The position numbers and the translations under genes were made by a program. Below, piece after piece: positions 1 through 7,157 of a stretch of DNA of 42,362 nucleotides; the first letter of the stretch is position 1, and every line of letters begins with the position of its first letter. The notes under the pieces were generated by a model. It saw only the letters and a list, made by a program, of their open reading frames with translations. It ran no database searches and was not told the DNA's origin. This stretch comes from WJMT01 sp964445575. GTDB lineage: Bacteria; Acidobacteriota; Aminicenantia; Aminicenantales; Aminicenantaceae. The DNA lies in NCBI GenBank assembly GCA_964445575.1, contig CAYULB010000013.1, positions 1 to 42,362 of the forward strand, read 5' to 3'.

Positions 1-71
1 ATCACAATAAGGGCAAGCAGAATGATTTGCATTTTTATTCATATTCTGATAAAAAACGGAGCTGGATACTA

Positions 72-1073
72 TTGAATAAAAAAAATAAAAAATTATTAGA
101 AATTATTAATTCTTTTGCTGGGAAAAGAATTACTGTTTGGGGAGATTTCATTCTCGATGAATATCTTTATGGCTATACCAGACGCATTTCAAGAGAAGCT
201 CCTGTATTAATCCTCTCCTACAAAAAAAGTCGTTTCTCATTGGGAGGGGCTGGGAATTCAGTTTTAAATTTAAAAGCTCTTGGGGCTGATCCTATCCCAG
301 TTGGTCTTGTAGGTTCTAACCACGCAGGAAAAGAAACAAGAGGAATCATTCGCAGGTATGGAATAAACCCAAAATATTTACTCCAAGCCAAGCAATACAA
401 GACTCCTTCCAAAACAAGAATATTAGCCGGAGAAGAATCCACAAGAAAACAGCAAATTCTGAGGATAGACAAAGAAAGCAAAGTCCCCAAATCAAAGAAG
501 ATTACAGACTCACTTTTAGCTGCCCTGAGGGAGTCAGCCCAGAATTCTGATTCAGTTCTTATCTCTGACTACAACTACGGCACGGTGACAAAAGAAATAT
601 ATGACAAACTTCTTCCTTATTTGAAAAAACTCAACATTCCGGTTACCTTGGATTCCAGATTTAGGCTTCTTGAATTCAAAAATGCCTTTATTTCCACTCC
701 AAACGAGAATGAAGCGAAAGAAGCATTGGGGATAGATATATACAACGATTCTGTCTCCATGGAAGAACTCGGAATAAAACTCCTTCAGAAAACAAACAAC
801 AAAGCCTTACTTCTGACCAGAGGCGCAAGTGGAATGATTTTATTCCAAAAAAATAAAAACCCATACTTTATAGATATTTTCGGATCTGATGAAATTGTTG
901 ACGTCACAGGAGCAGGAGATACCGTAATAAGTACTTTAACTCTTGCTCTCAGTTCAGGGGCTACCCTGGAAGAGGCGGCAGAAATAGCTAATTTTGCTGC
1001 GGGAATCGTGGTTATGAAAAAAGGTACAGCCACTGTTTCTATAGAAGAACTTAAGGAGGCTATTGTTTCGTAA
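72..1073 (+). CDS. rfaE1: D-glycero-beta-D-manno-heptose-7-phosphate kinase (HldE kinase domain, PfkB family)
   Basis: Phosphorylates heptose-7-phosphate at C1 in cytosolic ADP-heptose synthesis for LPS inner core. The protein is a PfkB/ribokinase-fold kinase: an N-terminal GDFILDEY segment, a Gly-rich LGGAGN stretch near residue 55-60, and the C-terminal signature DVTGAGDT with the presumed catalytic Asp283. The frame is open upstream to a TTG at 27, but TTG at 72 is preferred because GGAG (58-61) lies about 10 bases before it; this gives 333 residues, normal for a stand-alone kinase domain. Three bases separate its stop from the nucleotidyltransferase domain gene, so the two halves of the E. 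coli HldE fusion are separate genes here. It heads a five-gene operon as far as the window shows; genes upstream are cut off. Confidence 0.93.
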   Translation: MNKKNKKLLEIINSFAGKRITVWGDFILDEYLYGYTRRISREAPVLILSYKKSRFSLGGAGNSVLNLKALGADPIPVGLVGSNHAGKETRGIIRRYGINPKYLLQAKQYKTPSKTRILAGEESTRKQQILRIDKESKVPKSKKITDSLLAALRESAQNSDSVLISDYNYGTVTKEIYDKLLPYLKKLNIPVTLDSRFRLLEFKNAFISTPNENEAKEALGIDIYNDSVSMEELGIKLLQKTNNKALLLTRGASGMILFQKNKNPYFIDIFGSDEIVDVTGAGDTVISTLTLALSSGATLEEAAEIANFAAGIVVMKKGTATVSIEELKEAIVS

Positions 1074-1075
1074 AA

Positions 1076-1564
1076 TTGAAAAAAATAGTTCCTTTAACCG
1101 AGCTCAAAAAAATAATTTCAAAAAGAAAAAAAGAAGGGAAAACTGTTGTCCTAGCTAACGGATGTTTTGACCTTATTCACATAGGGCATATAAACTATCT
1201 TAAGGCTGCCAGCAAAACAGGAGATATACTAGTAGTTGCTTTTAACAGCGACTCATCTATCAGCCGCTTGAAAGGCCTGGGAAGACCTATTCTAAACCAA
1301 AATCAAAGAGCTGAAATTTTATCCTCTTTTTATTTTGTAGATTTCATTACGATTTTTGATGAAGATGATGTTTCTCGTGTCCTCCTTGCCCTAAAACCTA
1401 ACATCCAAGCTAAAGGAACCGATTATACAGAAGAAACAGTCCCGGAAAAAGATATTGTTCGCAGTTATGGAGGAAAAGTCATAATAGTGGGAGGACCAAA
1501 AATCAAATCCACATCCGAAATAATATGGGACATTGCCAAAAAACACCATGTCAATACAAAATAA
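1076..1564 (+). CDS. rfaE2: D-glycero-beta-D-manno-heptose 1-phosphate adenylyltransferase (HldE C-domain type)
   Basis: Cytidylyltransferase-like enzyme that makes ADP-D,D-heptose from heptose-1-phosphate and ATP. Residues 29-38 read GCFDLIHIGH, with the nucleotide-binding HxGH motif at 35-38; a second conserved stretch, KSTSEI, lies near the C-terminus. The length of 162 residues matches stand-alone RfaE2 proteins. The start is TTG at 1076, with AAGGAGG at 1053-1059 (spacing 16, rather long) inside the end of rfaE1. The 3' end overlaps the heptosyltransferase start, indicating translational coupling. No epimerase (hldD) or phosphatase (gmhB) gene is in view; they would be elsewhere or just upstream. 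Confidence 0.92.
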   Translation: MKKIVPLTELKKIISKRKKEGKTVVLANGCFDLIHIGHINYLKAASKTGDILVVAFNSDSSISRLKGLGRPILNQNQRAEILSSFYFVDFITIFDEDDVSRVLLALKPNIQAKGTDYTEETVPEKDIVRSYGGKVIIVGGPKIKSTSEIIWDIAKKHHVNTK

Positions 1565-2594
1565 TTTTTCAGAGTATCATGATTTTATAATAATAAAATT
1601 AAGCTCATTGGGAGACATCATCCACACTCTCCCCTCTTTTTCAGCATTAAGGAATCATTTCCCCCAAAATAAAATAACCTGGGTAGTTGAAAAAAATGCA
1701 AAACAAATTTTAGATTTGGTATCAGGCATAGACAGAATCATCACTTATGATTTGAAAAACAAATCTATTTTCAGCAGAGAATTTTGGTCCTCGCTCAAAC
1801 GGTTAAGGTCAAGCATTGAAAAAAGAAAAAGTGTTTGCTTGGACTTTCAAGGGCTTATCAAATCAGGGCTAATATCTTATTTATCAAAGGCTCCGACAAG
1901 AATAAGCTTCCACAGGAGAAATTTAAAGGAATCCCCTGCTTCTATCTTTTATACAGATCACATAAGACCTCTTCCTGAAACCATGCATGTCATCCAAAAA
2001 AATTTAGAACTTCTTTCATCAATTGGAATCCATGAAAAACAATGGGATTTCCCCATTAACATCCCTTCTGACCTTATCCTTTGCACTTTAGATAAACTGA
2101 AAAACAAGGGAATCAAAATAAATCATAATGCAGTGATTTTTAATGTGGGGGGAGCCTGGATGACCAAAAGATGGTTCCTGGATCATTGGATTAATATGAT
2201 AAATTTGTTGGACTTTAACCATTTTTCTCCCATAATACTTTGGGGAAGCTCTGAAGAGAAGAAAATGGCAGAGGAAATAAAGAAAAAAACAGATGTGTGG
2301 ATAACCCCTTTTTTAACCGTAAAAGAAGTGTTTGCTTTGATTCATGAATCAAAATTAGTTGTGAGTGGGGATTCTTTCCCCCTTCACGCTGCATGTGCAC
2401 TTTCTATCCCTGTAGTGGGTTTATTTGGACCTACCAACCCAAATCGAAATGGTCCTTTCAACAAAAGAGACAAGATCGCTTTTCATCAAATCAAATGCAG
2501 TTATTGTTATAAACACAAATGCAAGAAACTGGATTGTCTTAAAAAAATAAGGCCTGATGAAGTGGCTCGATTATGCAAAGAAGTGCTGACTTAA
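1548..2594 (+). CDS. LPS heptosyltransferase, glycosyltransferase family 9 (WaaC/WaaF-like)
   Basis: Transfers heptose from ADP-heptose to the LPS inner core at the cytoplasmic face of the inner membrane. Family 9 signatures are visible: IIIKLSSLGDIIHTLP at the N-terminus, a central FQGLIKSGLIS, GGAWMTKRW, and the donor-site block SGDSFPLHAACALSIPVVG followed by LFGPTNP. The C-terminal region carries a small Cys cluster (CSYCYKHKC, then C) as in many heptosyltransferases. A TTG at 1533 is also possible, but the ATG at 1548 is preferred; it overlaps the rfaE2 stop by 17 bases. About 348 residues, normal for the family. I cannot tell heptosyltransferase I from II by sequence alone. Gene order with rfaE1/rfaE2 supports the role. 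Confidence 0.88.
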   Translation: MSIQNNFSEYHDFIIIKLSSLGDIIHTLPSFSALRNHFPQNKITWVVEKNAKQILDLVSGIDRIITYDLKNKSIFSREFWSSLKRLRSSIEKRKSVCLDFQGLIKSGLISYLSKAPTRISFHRRNLKESPASIFYTDHIRPLPETMHVIQKNLELLSSIGIHEKQWDFPINIPSDLILCTLDKLKNKGIKINHNAVIFNVGGAWMTKRWFLDHWINMINLLDFNHFSPIILWGSSEEKKMAEEIKKKTDVWITPFLTVKEVFALIHESKLVVSGDSFPLHAACALSIPVVGLFGPTNPNRNGPFNKRDKIAFHQIKCSYCYKHKCKKLDCLKKIRPDEVARLCKEVLT

Positions 2595-3143
2595 ATGAAA
2601 TCTTCTAAATTAAAAAAAACAATATATCAATGGAGAGTCCGTACTGGGTCCCTGGCTGCAGCTGCAGCACTCATACTTGCAAGGCCAACTTTCATATCTA
2701 TAATTCTAGGATTTTTAGCAGCCTTCTTGGGTCTTCTCCTAAGGTCATGGGCCTGTGGACATATCCAAAAAGAAAAAAAACTGTCCATGTCCGGTCCTTA
2801 TCAATACACCAGGAATCCCCTTTATCTTGGCAATCTGATTATTGGAATAGGAATAACCGTCAGCTCTCAATCCTGGGTGGTTCTAATAATCTTTGTAGTG
2901 TATTTTCTTATATTTTATCCTGTTATCATAGACATTGAAAATCAGAGAATGAAGGAATTGTTTTCATCCTCGTATAAGAAGTTTGAAAAAGTTCCCCTGT
3001 TTATTCCCACTCTAAAATCAAAACTTTCCTATAATCAAAAAAGTTTCGAATGGAATTTATTTTTAAAAAATAAAGAATATCGAGCTTTTGCAGGAGTACT
3101 CATTTTTTTTACTGCATTGCTTATAAAGACTTTGCTGAATTAA
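2595..3143 (+). CDS. Membrane methyltransferase of the isoprenylcysteine carboxyl methyltransferase / PEMT family
   Basis: An integral membrane protein of 182 residues with about four to five hydrophobic segments (roughly residues 18-50, 75-112 and 160-180). The family hallmark GPYQYTRNPLYLGN (residues ~68-81) is present; in ICMT and PEMT proteins this RNPxY region with later residues binds S-adenosylmethionine. The substrate in bacteria is usually unknown; methylation of a lipid or lipid-linked molecule is plausible. The ATG follows the heptosyltransferase stop directly (2594/2595) and its own stop is one base before trmH, so it is part of the operon. The placement beside LPS core genes hints at envelope lipid modification, but this is inference. 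Confidence 0.75.
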   Translation: MKSSKLKKTIYQWRVRTGSLAAAAALILARPTFISIILGFLAAFLGLLLRSWACGHIQKEKKLSMSGPYQYTRNPLYLGNLIIGIGITVSSQSWVVLIIFVVYFLIFYPVIIDIENQRMKELFSSSYKKFEKVPLFIPTLKSKLSYNQKSFEWNLFLKNKEYRAFAGVLIFFTALLIKTLLN

Positions 3144-3144
3144 G

Positions 3145-3735
3145 ATGCCTACCCGAGAGAGAAAACAGAGAGTAAAAGATGTTTTATCCCACCGTCAGCC
3201 TGACCTTAGAGTGGTTCTAGAAGATATAACCAACACTCACAACGCCAGTGCTGTGGTAAGGACCTGTGACGCTGCAGGAATACTATATGTTGATGTCATC
3301 TATTCAAGACCTGAGCCCTTTCCTGTTAACGAATCTATCTCTACCAAAGCAGAAAAATGGATAAAATTAAATCATCACTCATCCACCAAGGAATGTTTTC
3401 AGCTTTTAAAAAAAAGAGGATTTAAAATCGCTTGTACTCACTTGAGTTCTGATTCTTTGTCATATGCATCGATTGATTATACTCAATCTATTGCCGTTGT
3501 TTTTGGCAATGAATCTAAAGGAGTTTCCAATGAAGCGTTCAAGCTTGCTGATTACCTCATTCAGATCCCTATGTTCGGTATGGTCCAGAGCCTTAATTTA
3601 TCTGTATCTGCGGGCATCATTCTTTACGAAGCGGTTCGCCAGAGAGCCCAAAAAGGACTTTATGAAAAAAATTGTCTTTCTGAAAAAATATTCCAAAAAT
3701 TCTGGAATAAGTGGCTGGGTCTTAAGGAAAAATAA
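3145..3735 (+). CDS. trmH: tRNA (guanosine(18)-2'-O)-methyltransferase, SPOUT family
   Basis: SpoU/TrmH methyltransferase that 2'-O-methylates G18 in the D-loop of tRNAs using S-adenosylmethionine. The three SPOUT motifs are present: NTHNASAVVRTCDAAG (motif 1, with the catalytic Arg), VFGNESKGVSNEA (motif 2), and IPMFGMVQSLNLSVSAGI (motif 3, the knotted SAM site). The N-terminus RKQRVKDVLSHRQPDLRVV resembles E. coli TrmH. The protein has 196 residues, about 30 fewer than E. coli TrmH (229), mostly through a short C-terminal tail. Last gene of the rfaE1 operon; the right end of a dispersed repeat begins 4 bases after its stop codon. Confidence 0.88.
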   Translation: MPTRERKQRVKDVLSHRQPDLRVVLEDITNTHNASAVVRTCDAAGILYVDVIYSRPEPFPVNESISTKAEKWIKLNHHSSTKECFQLLKKRGFKIACTHLSSDSLSYASIDYTQSIAVVFGNESKGVSNEAFKLADYLIQIPMFGMVQSLNLSVSAGIILYEAVRQRAQKGLYEKNCLSEKIFQKFWNKWLGLKEK

Positions 3736-3739
3736 TAAG

Positions 3740-3993
3740 CCTGACCTATTCATAAAAAAATGGCGATGTTCTCATTATTAACTTATTTTCAGCTATGTAC
3801 AAGATTTTTTCAAGAACAATGTCTTGAACATTTTTCTTGTTTGTATTTTTTATTTTGATCGCCATTTTTTTACCCATGAGGCGAGCCGATCTCACTGCAT
3901 CGGCTTCGTTGCAGGCCATTCGCAGTGAAGGACCACGACTTCATGCCCTGCGCCTCGCATCTGCGGCAACCTCGACTCGTGAATAATCCAGGT
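3740..3993 (-). repeat. Full-length dispersed repeat element (copy 1), MITE-like
   Basis: This ~254-bp element matches 19161-19357 at about 95% identity over the shared ~195 bp. Read on the minus strand, it starts ACCTGGATTATTCA and ends TGAATAGGTCAGG; these termini form an imperfect inverted repeat (11 of 14 positions). Inside are a perfect 14-bp inverted repeat, AAAAAAATGGCGAT at 3754-3767 with ATCGCCATTTTTTT at 3857-3870, and a hairpin TTCAAGA/TCTTGAA at 3809-3828 followed by a T-run, which could act as a terminator for trmH. A 57-codon ORF runs along the minus strand. The element fills the space between convergent trmH and htrA and provides the last codons of htrA. There is no transposase; mobilisation in trans is inference. 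Confidence 0.85.
3746..3919 (-). CDS. 57-codon ORF inside repeat copy 1 (hypothetical; may not be translated)
   Basis: An ATG-initiated ORF encoding a Lys-rich peptide, beginning MACNEADAVRSARLMGKK and ending MRTSPFFYE; the stop TAG lies in the terminal repeat (TGAATAG). The same frame is open over exactly the same 174 bases in copy 2 (19168-19341) with no indels. About ten substitutions separate the copies; most change an amino acid and only about three are silent, which does not argue for strong protein-level selection. No clear ribosome-binding site precedes the ATG, and an in-frame TGA lies eight codons upstream. I recognise no domain. It may be a real tiny protein carried by the repeat or simply an open frame. 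Confidence 0.3.
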   Translation of the reverse strand: MACNEADAVRSARLMGKKMAIKIKNTNKKNVQDIVLEKILYIAENKLIMRTSPFFYE

Positions 3994-5428
3994 AAGATAA
4001 TTTGGGGAATTCTTTCTCTTCTTTTTCTACGGTGACTTCTATTAGCTTTGATTTTTTATCCCGAATGATTTCTAGTTTGATGTTTTCGTTCTCTTTCTTG
4101 CTTTTAATAATCTCTTCAATTTCTCTCAATGTCTGGATTCTTTTTCCATCTGCTTTTATGATAACGTCACCTACTTTCAATCCTGCTCTCTCCGCAGGCC
4201 CTTGTTTAACCAGCTTGGTAACCAACAGGCCAGTCCCTTTGGCTACACCAAAATATTTTGAAAGTTCCTGGTTAATCTCTTCAAGATACACTCCGATATA
4301 GTTGCCTTCTCTTTCCAGGAAAGGAAAGGGCCAGGCCTTGGGTTCAGCAAATTTTGTTAGTTCAATTCTTTTGGGAGAAAATAAAAGAGGAAACTTTTCC
4401 TTGAATTCATCGATTATATTTTGTTTTGAATATTCACCCAGTTCAACGTTAATTTTTATGGTCTCTTGTTCTCTTTTTATCAGCACATCCACTTTGTCGC
4501 CGGGTTTGTGCATTCTAATCTTATGAGCCAGCATATTGGTGCTGGCGACTTTTTCTCCTTCAAACTCAACTATGATATCCCCTTTTTTTATACCTGCTTT
4601 TTCTGCGGGGCTTTCCTTAGCAACATCATAAACCTCTATTTCATCATTCTGATTCTCTATTATGGATACGCCCAGCCATCCCCGCTGGACCTTTCCTGTC
4701 TCCTTGATTTCCGTGGTCACTTTTTTAACTACGTCCGCGGGGATAGCCACAGCCAATCCAGAAACAGGAGTCCCTACAATGCTTACCGACACACTTCCCT
4801 GATTCACACTTTTATCCACATCATCTTTTCTGTAAACATCAAAAGTAGTGCCACCTGAATAAACTCCTCTAATAAGTCCCACCATTCTGCCTTTTTCATT
4901 GATAACAGGGCTTCCACTTGAACCGGGAATCACTAAAACATTCAAACGAATCTTATCCTGTCCTATGGAACTTACTATTCCTTCAGTTACAGAGGGAGAA
5001 TCCTCAGGAGAAATAGACAACACGCTTACCCAGGAACCCGGCTCCAGTTCTTCTTTTTCCTCCCATTCTATGGTCTTCCATTTCTTGCCTCCGGCTTTAA
5101 CTAAGGCCAGATGGGTCACTGGATCCATTCCAATGAATTCCGCCTCATACTTTTCCCCATCTGTGGTTCTTACAGAAATATCTGTTCCCACAGGGACAAC
5201 CAGTGCGGTTGTTACTATGTATCCGCTTTCTTCTATGACAACTCCTGTTGCCACCTTTCTCATCCCGTTCATGGCTTCCACTTTGACAACAGAGGGAAAA
5301 ATCTTTTTAGTGATTTCCTTTATATTCACATCCTTTTTTAAAGCATATCCGCTCAGATTTACTGTAAAAAATAAAGATACCATCGCTGCTAAAACACGTG
5401 TTAAATATTTTTTTGATCCTTGATTCAT
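3941..5428 (-). CDS. HtrA/DegP-like PDZ protein, predicted protease-dead
   Basis: An exported protein of the HtrA fold: signal segment (residues ~8-28), trypsin-like domain (~38-235), PDZ1 (~250-335) and PDZ2 (~375-470). The catalytic triad is broken. The usual GYIVTNNHVV reads GYIVTTALVV (Leu76 for His) and the usual DPxTDLALLK reads DPVTHLALVK (His106 for Asp); only the Ser region is kept, as GSSGSP with Ser171. It is probably a periplasmic sensor or scaffold/chaperone rather than a peptidase. The start has AGGAGG seven to eight bases upstream, and 15 bases separate it from the anti-sigma candidate: sigma, anti-sigma, HtrA, like rpoE-rseA-degP. The last 17 residues (YLDYSRVEVAADARRRA) are encoded by the inserted repeat (3941-3993), so the native C-terminus has been replaced. 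Confidence 0.85.
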   Translation of the reverse strand: MNQGSKKYLTRVLAAMVSLFFTVNLSGYALKKDVNIKEITKKIFPSVVKVEAMNGMRKVATGVVIEESGYIVTTALVVPVGTDISVRTTDGEKYEAEFIGMDPVTHLALVKAGGKKWKTIEWEEKEELEPGSWVSVLSISPEDSPSVTEGIVSSIGQDKIRLNVLVIPGSSGSPVINEKGRMVGLIRGVYSGGTTFDVYRKDDVDKSVNQGSVSVSIVGTPVSGLAVAIPADVVKKVTTEIKETGKVQRGWLGVSIIENQNDEIEVYDVAKESPAEKAGIKKGDIIVEFEGEKVASTNMLAHKIRMHKPGDKVDVLIKREQETIKINVELGEYSKQNIIDEFKEKFPLLFSPKRIELTKFAEPKAWPFPFLEREGNYIGVYLEEINQELSKYFGVAKGTGLLVTKLVKQGPAERAGLKVGDVIIKADGKRIQTLREIEEIIKSKKENENIKLEIIRDKKSKLIEVTVEKEEKEFPKLSYLDYSRVEVAADARRRA

Positions 5429-5442
5429 TTTAAACAGACCTC

Positions 5443-5844
5443 CTAGTACTTATTATTAGCCTCGGTGCTTTCTGAGACCTGCTCCAATATATAAATGGTC
5501 CGTGATTTTTGGGACTTTTCTATGATCTCCCGAGAATAATCAACCGCTTCTGTGATAGGGATTCTATTTTCAAATCCAGGCTTGAAATAATCCTCCTGCT
5601 GTTGAATGCTGGGATACTGTTCATTTGCAATCACAGGGCCTGTTTGACTTCGGTTAAGAAAAAACAAATTAAAAACCAGCAAAATGACACCGAGAGCGCT
5701 GGCAGTCCAAGCCAGTGAAAGTCGAACAAAACGGACCTTCTTCATTTTTTTCTCTCTCCGGGATATAAGGGTCATGACATTTTGTTCAAAATCTTCTGGA
5801 GCCTTGACCTCTTGTGTTTTTTTTAAAAATTCAAACTCTTTCAT
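5443..5844 (-). CDS. Putative single-pass anti-sigma factor
   Basis: A 133-residue protein with a charged cytoplasmic N-terminus (~40 residues), one membrane segment (SLAWTASALGVILLVFNLFF) and a ~65-residue outer tail rich in acidic and polar residues. No zinc-finger HxxxCxxC is seen, so it is not a ZAS-type anti-sigma; the assignment rests on position: its start overlaps the ECF sigma stop by 14 bases and an HtrA-like protein follows. The ATG at 5844 is chosen because AGGAG lies about eight bases upstream; an in-frame TTG at 5871 would add nine residues. The arrangement is the RpoE-RseA-DegP plan: a membrane anti-sigma released by an envelope signal. Function is inferred. Confidence 0.6.
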   Translation of the reverse strand: MKEFEFLKKTQEVKAPEDFEQNVMTLISRREKKMKKVRFVRLSLAWTASALGVILLVFNLFFLNRSQTGPVIANEQYPSIQQQEDYFKPGFENRIPITEAVDYSREIIEKSQKSRTIYILEQVSESTEANNKY

Positions 5845-6418
5845 TTCCTGTCTCCTGACCTTTTGGTTCAAGGCCTATATTGAAATTGCTTTTTCTTAAT
5901 TCCTGTTTGAGATACTTACGCCCTCTGCTTATCTGGGCTTTTATAGTCCCAATGGGCTTTTTCAAAATATCAGCGATCTCCTCCTGAGAAAAACCTTCCA
6001 TATCTTTGAGAATAAGCGGAATCCGATAACGTCGAGGAAGTCCACTGAGTGCTTTTTTAACTTTCTTTGACATTTCTTTCTTCTCTATGTCTTCTTTTTC
6101 CGAAAGCCCTTCCTGGTCATTGTTGTAAACATTTTCGAGAGGTATATATCTCTGTTTATTCATTTTCTTTAACTCGGTTTTAGCCAAATTCGATGCAATG
6201 GTATAAATCCAAGAAGATAATGGAGCGAAGGGTTTATACTTATTTGCTTTGAAATAGACCCTAATGAACGTTTCCTGAGACAACTCCACTGCTTTTTCAT
6301 AATCCCCAGTCAAATTGTAAAGAAAATTAACGATCTTGTTCTTGTAATTCCGCATGATTTCCTCAAAAGCCTGTTTGTCGCCCTGCTGAACACGCAGAAT
6401 CAATTTTGCATCATCCAT
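5831..6418 (-). CDS. ECF-type RNA polymerase sigma factor (sigma-70 family)
   Basis: A 195-residue ECF sigma with region 2 at about residues 22-90 (YKNKIVNFLYNLTGDYEKAV, then ELSQETFIRVY and SSWIYTIASNLAKTEL) and region 4 at about 120-175 (LPRRYRIPLILKDMEGFSQE, then EIADILKKPIGTIKAQISRG), the helix-turn-helix that reads -35 elements. It has no sigma 1.1 or region 3 and no C-terminal extension. It heads a three-gene unit with the one-TM anti-sigma candidate and the HtrA-like protein, suggesting an envelope-stress regulon. The 231 bases upstream (6419-6649) hold no feature I can support beyond being AT-rich. Confidence 0.88.
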   Translation of the reverse strand: MDDAKLILRVQQGDKQAFEEIMRNYKNKIVNFLYNLTGDYEKAVELSQETFIRVYFKANKYKPFAPLSSWIYTIASNLAKTELKKMNKQRYIPLENVYNNDQEGLSEKEDIEKKEMSKKVKKALSGLPRRYRIPLILKDMEGFSQEEIADILKKPIGTIKAQISRGRKYLKQELRKSNFNIGLEPKGQETGNERV

Positions 6419-6649
6419 TCTTTACTGGTTCCTAACTCTAACTCCCTAAAAAAAGTTGCATTTACCTTTCATTGATTCTTTGAGTATTAATAATTCTACT
6501 ATTTTAAAGCTCTGCTTACCATTATTTGCTATTTGCTGTTTTCCGCTGACTGATTTTTCTATGCACGTAAGTAAATTACAGAAAATTAAACAAAAGAAAA
6601 ATAGGTAGCGCTAAAAATCTGAACAAAGTACAAAACCCATAAAAGCTAT

Positions 6650-7156
6650 TTATTTTTTCTCTTCAAGCTCCAAAATAGGTTTATCAGAGTCAACAAGATC
6701 CCCTGCAGCAGCAAAAATTTTCTTAACAATTCCATTGATAGAAGACCTTATCTCATTCTCCATTTTCATTGCTTCAACGATCACCAAAGTCTGACCTGCC
6801 TTAACCTCTTCTTTCTCAGAGACTTCAATTTTTATAATTTTGCCTGGCATGGTAGCTTTAACTCTCAGCATGTCCTCTCTTGATTTTTCTTCGCTGCTCT
6901 GAATATCATCTTCATCCTGGTCTGAATCTTTTATAAAAAACAACTCTCCTCCACATTGTGCATAAAACCCGTCTTTGCTTTGGGCAATATAAACTCGGTA
7001 TATGTGTTCATCTATGTCTATAGAGACTATATTTGGAGTCAATGATTTTATATCAGCTTTATACTCTTTGCTGTCAACACCAACCACAAACTGTTCCCCA
7101 ACTTCCTTCAAAAGTATTTTCAATCTCTCATCGTCAATAATGAATTCATGTTCCAC
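6650..7156 (-). CDS. Biotin carboxyl carrier protein of an acyl-CoA (methylcrotonyl-CoA) carboxylase
   Basis: Carries biotin between the biotin carboxylase and carboxyltransferase. The C-terminal biotinyl/lipoyl domain (residues ~98-168) contains EAMKMEN with the biotinylated Lys131 and the preceding MPGKI. The N-terminal ~95 residues resemble the middle part of fused MCC/PCC alpha subunits (a BT-like linker), followed by an acidic linker (DSDQDEDDIQSSEEKSRED). So the usual alpha subunit is split into a biotin carboxylase gene and this one. The GTG at 7156 directly after the biotin carboxylase stop is preferred, with GGAGG about 9 bases upstream; a TTG at 7174 is possible. Last gene of the 13778-6650 cluster. 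Confidence 0.87.
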   Translation of the reverse strand: MEHEFIIDDERLKILLKEVGEQFVVGVDSKEYKADIKSLTPNIVSIDIDEHIYRVYIAQSKDGFYAQCGGELFFIKDSDQDEDDIQSSEEKSREDMLRVKATMPGKIIKIEVSEKEEVKAGQTLVIVEAMKMENEIRSSINGIVKKIFAAAGDLVDSDKPILELEEKK

Positions 7157-7157
7157 T

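Noticed and set aside
218..490. Open frames antisense to rfaE1 (218-490, 785-1033)
   Set aside because: They lie fully inside a well-supported gene and encode no recognisable protein; they are frame shadows.
4002..5423. Several plus-strand frames of 74-174 codons opposite htrA
   Set aside because: Antisense to a complete htrA-like gene, low-complexity Ser/Phe-rich translations, no ribosome-binding sites.
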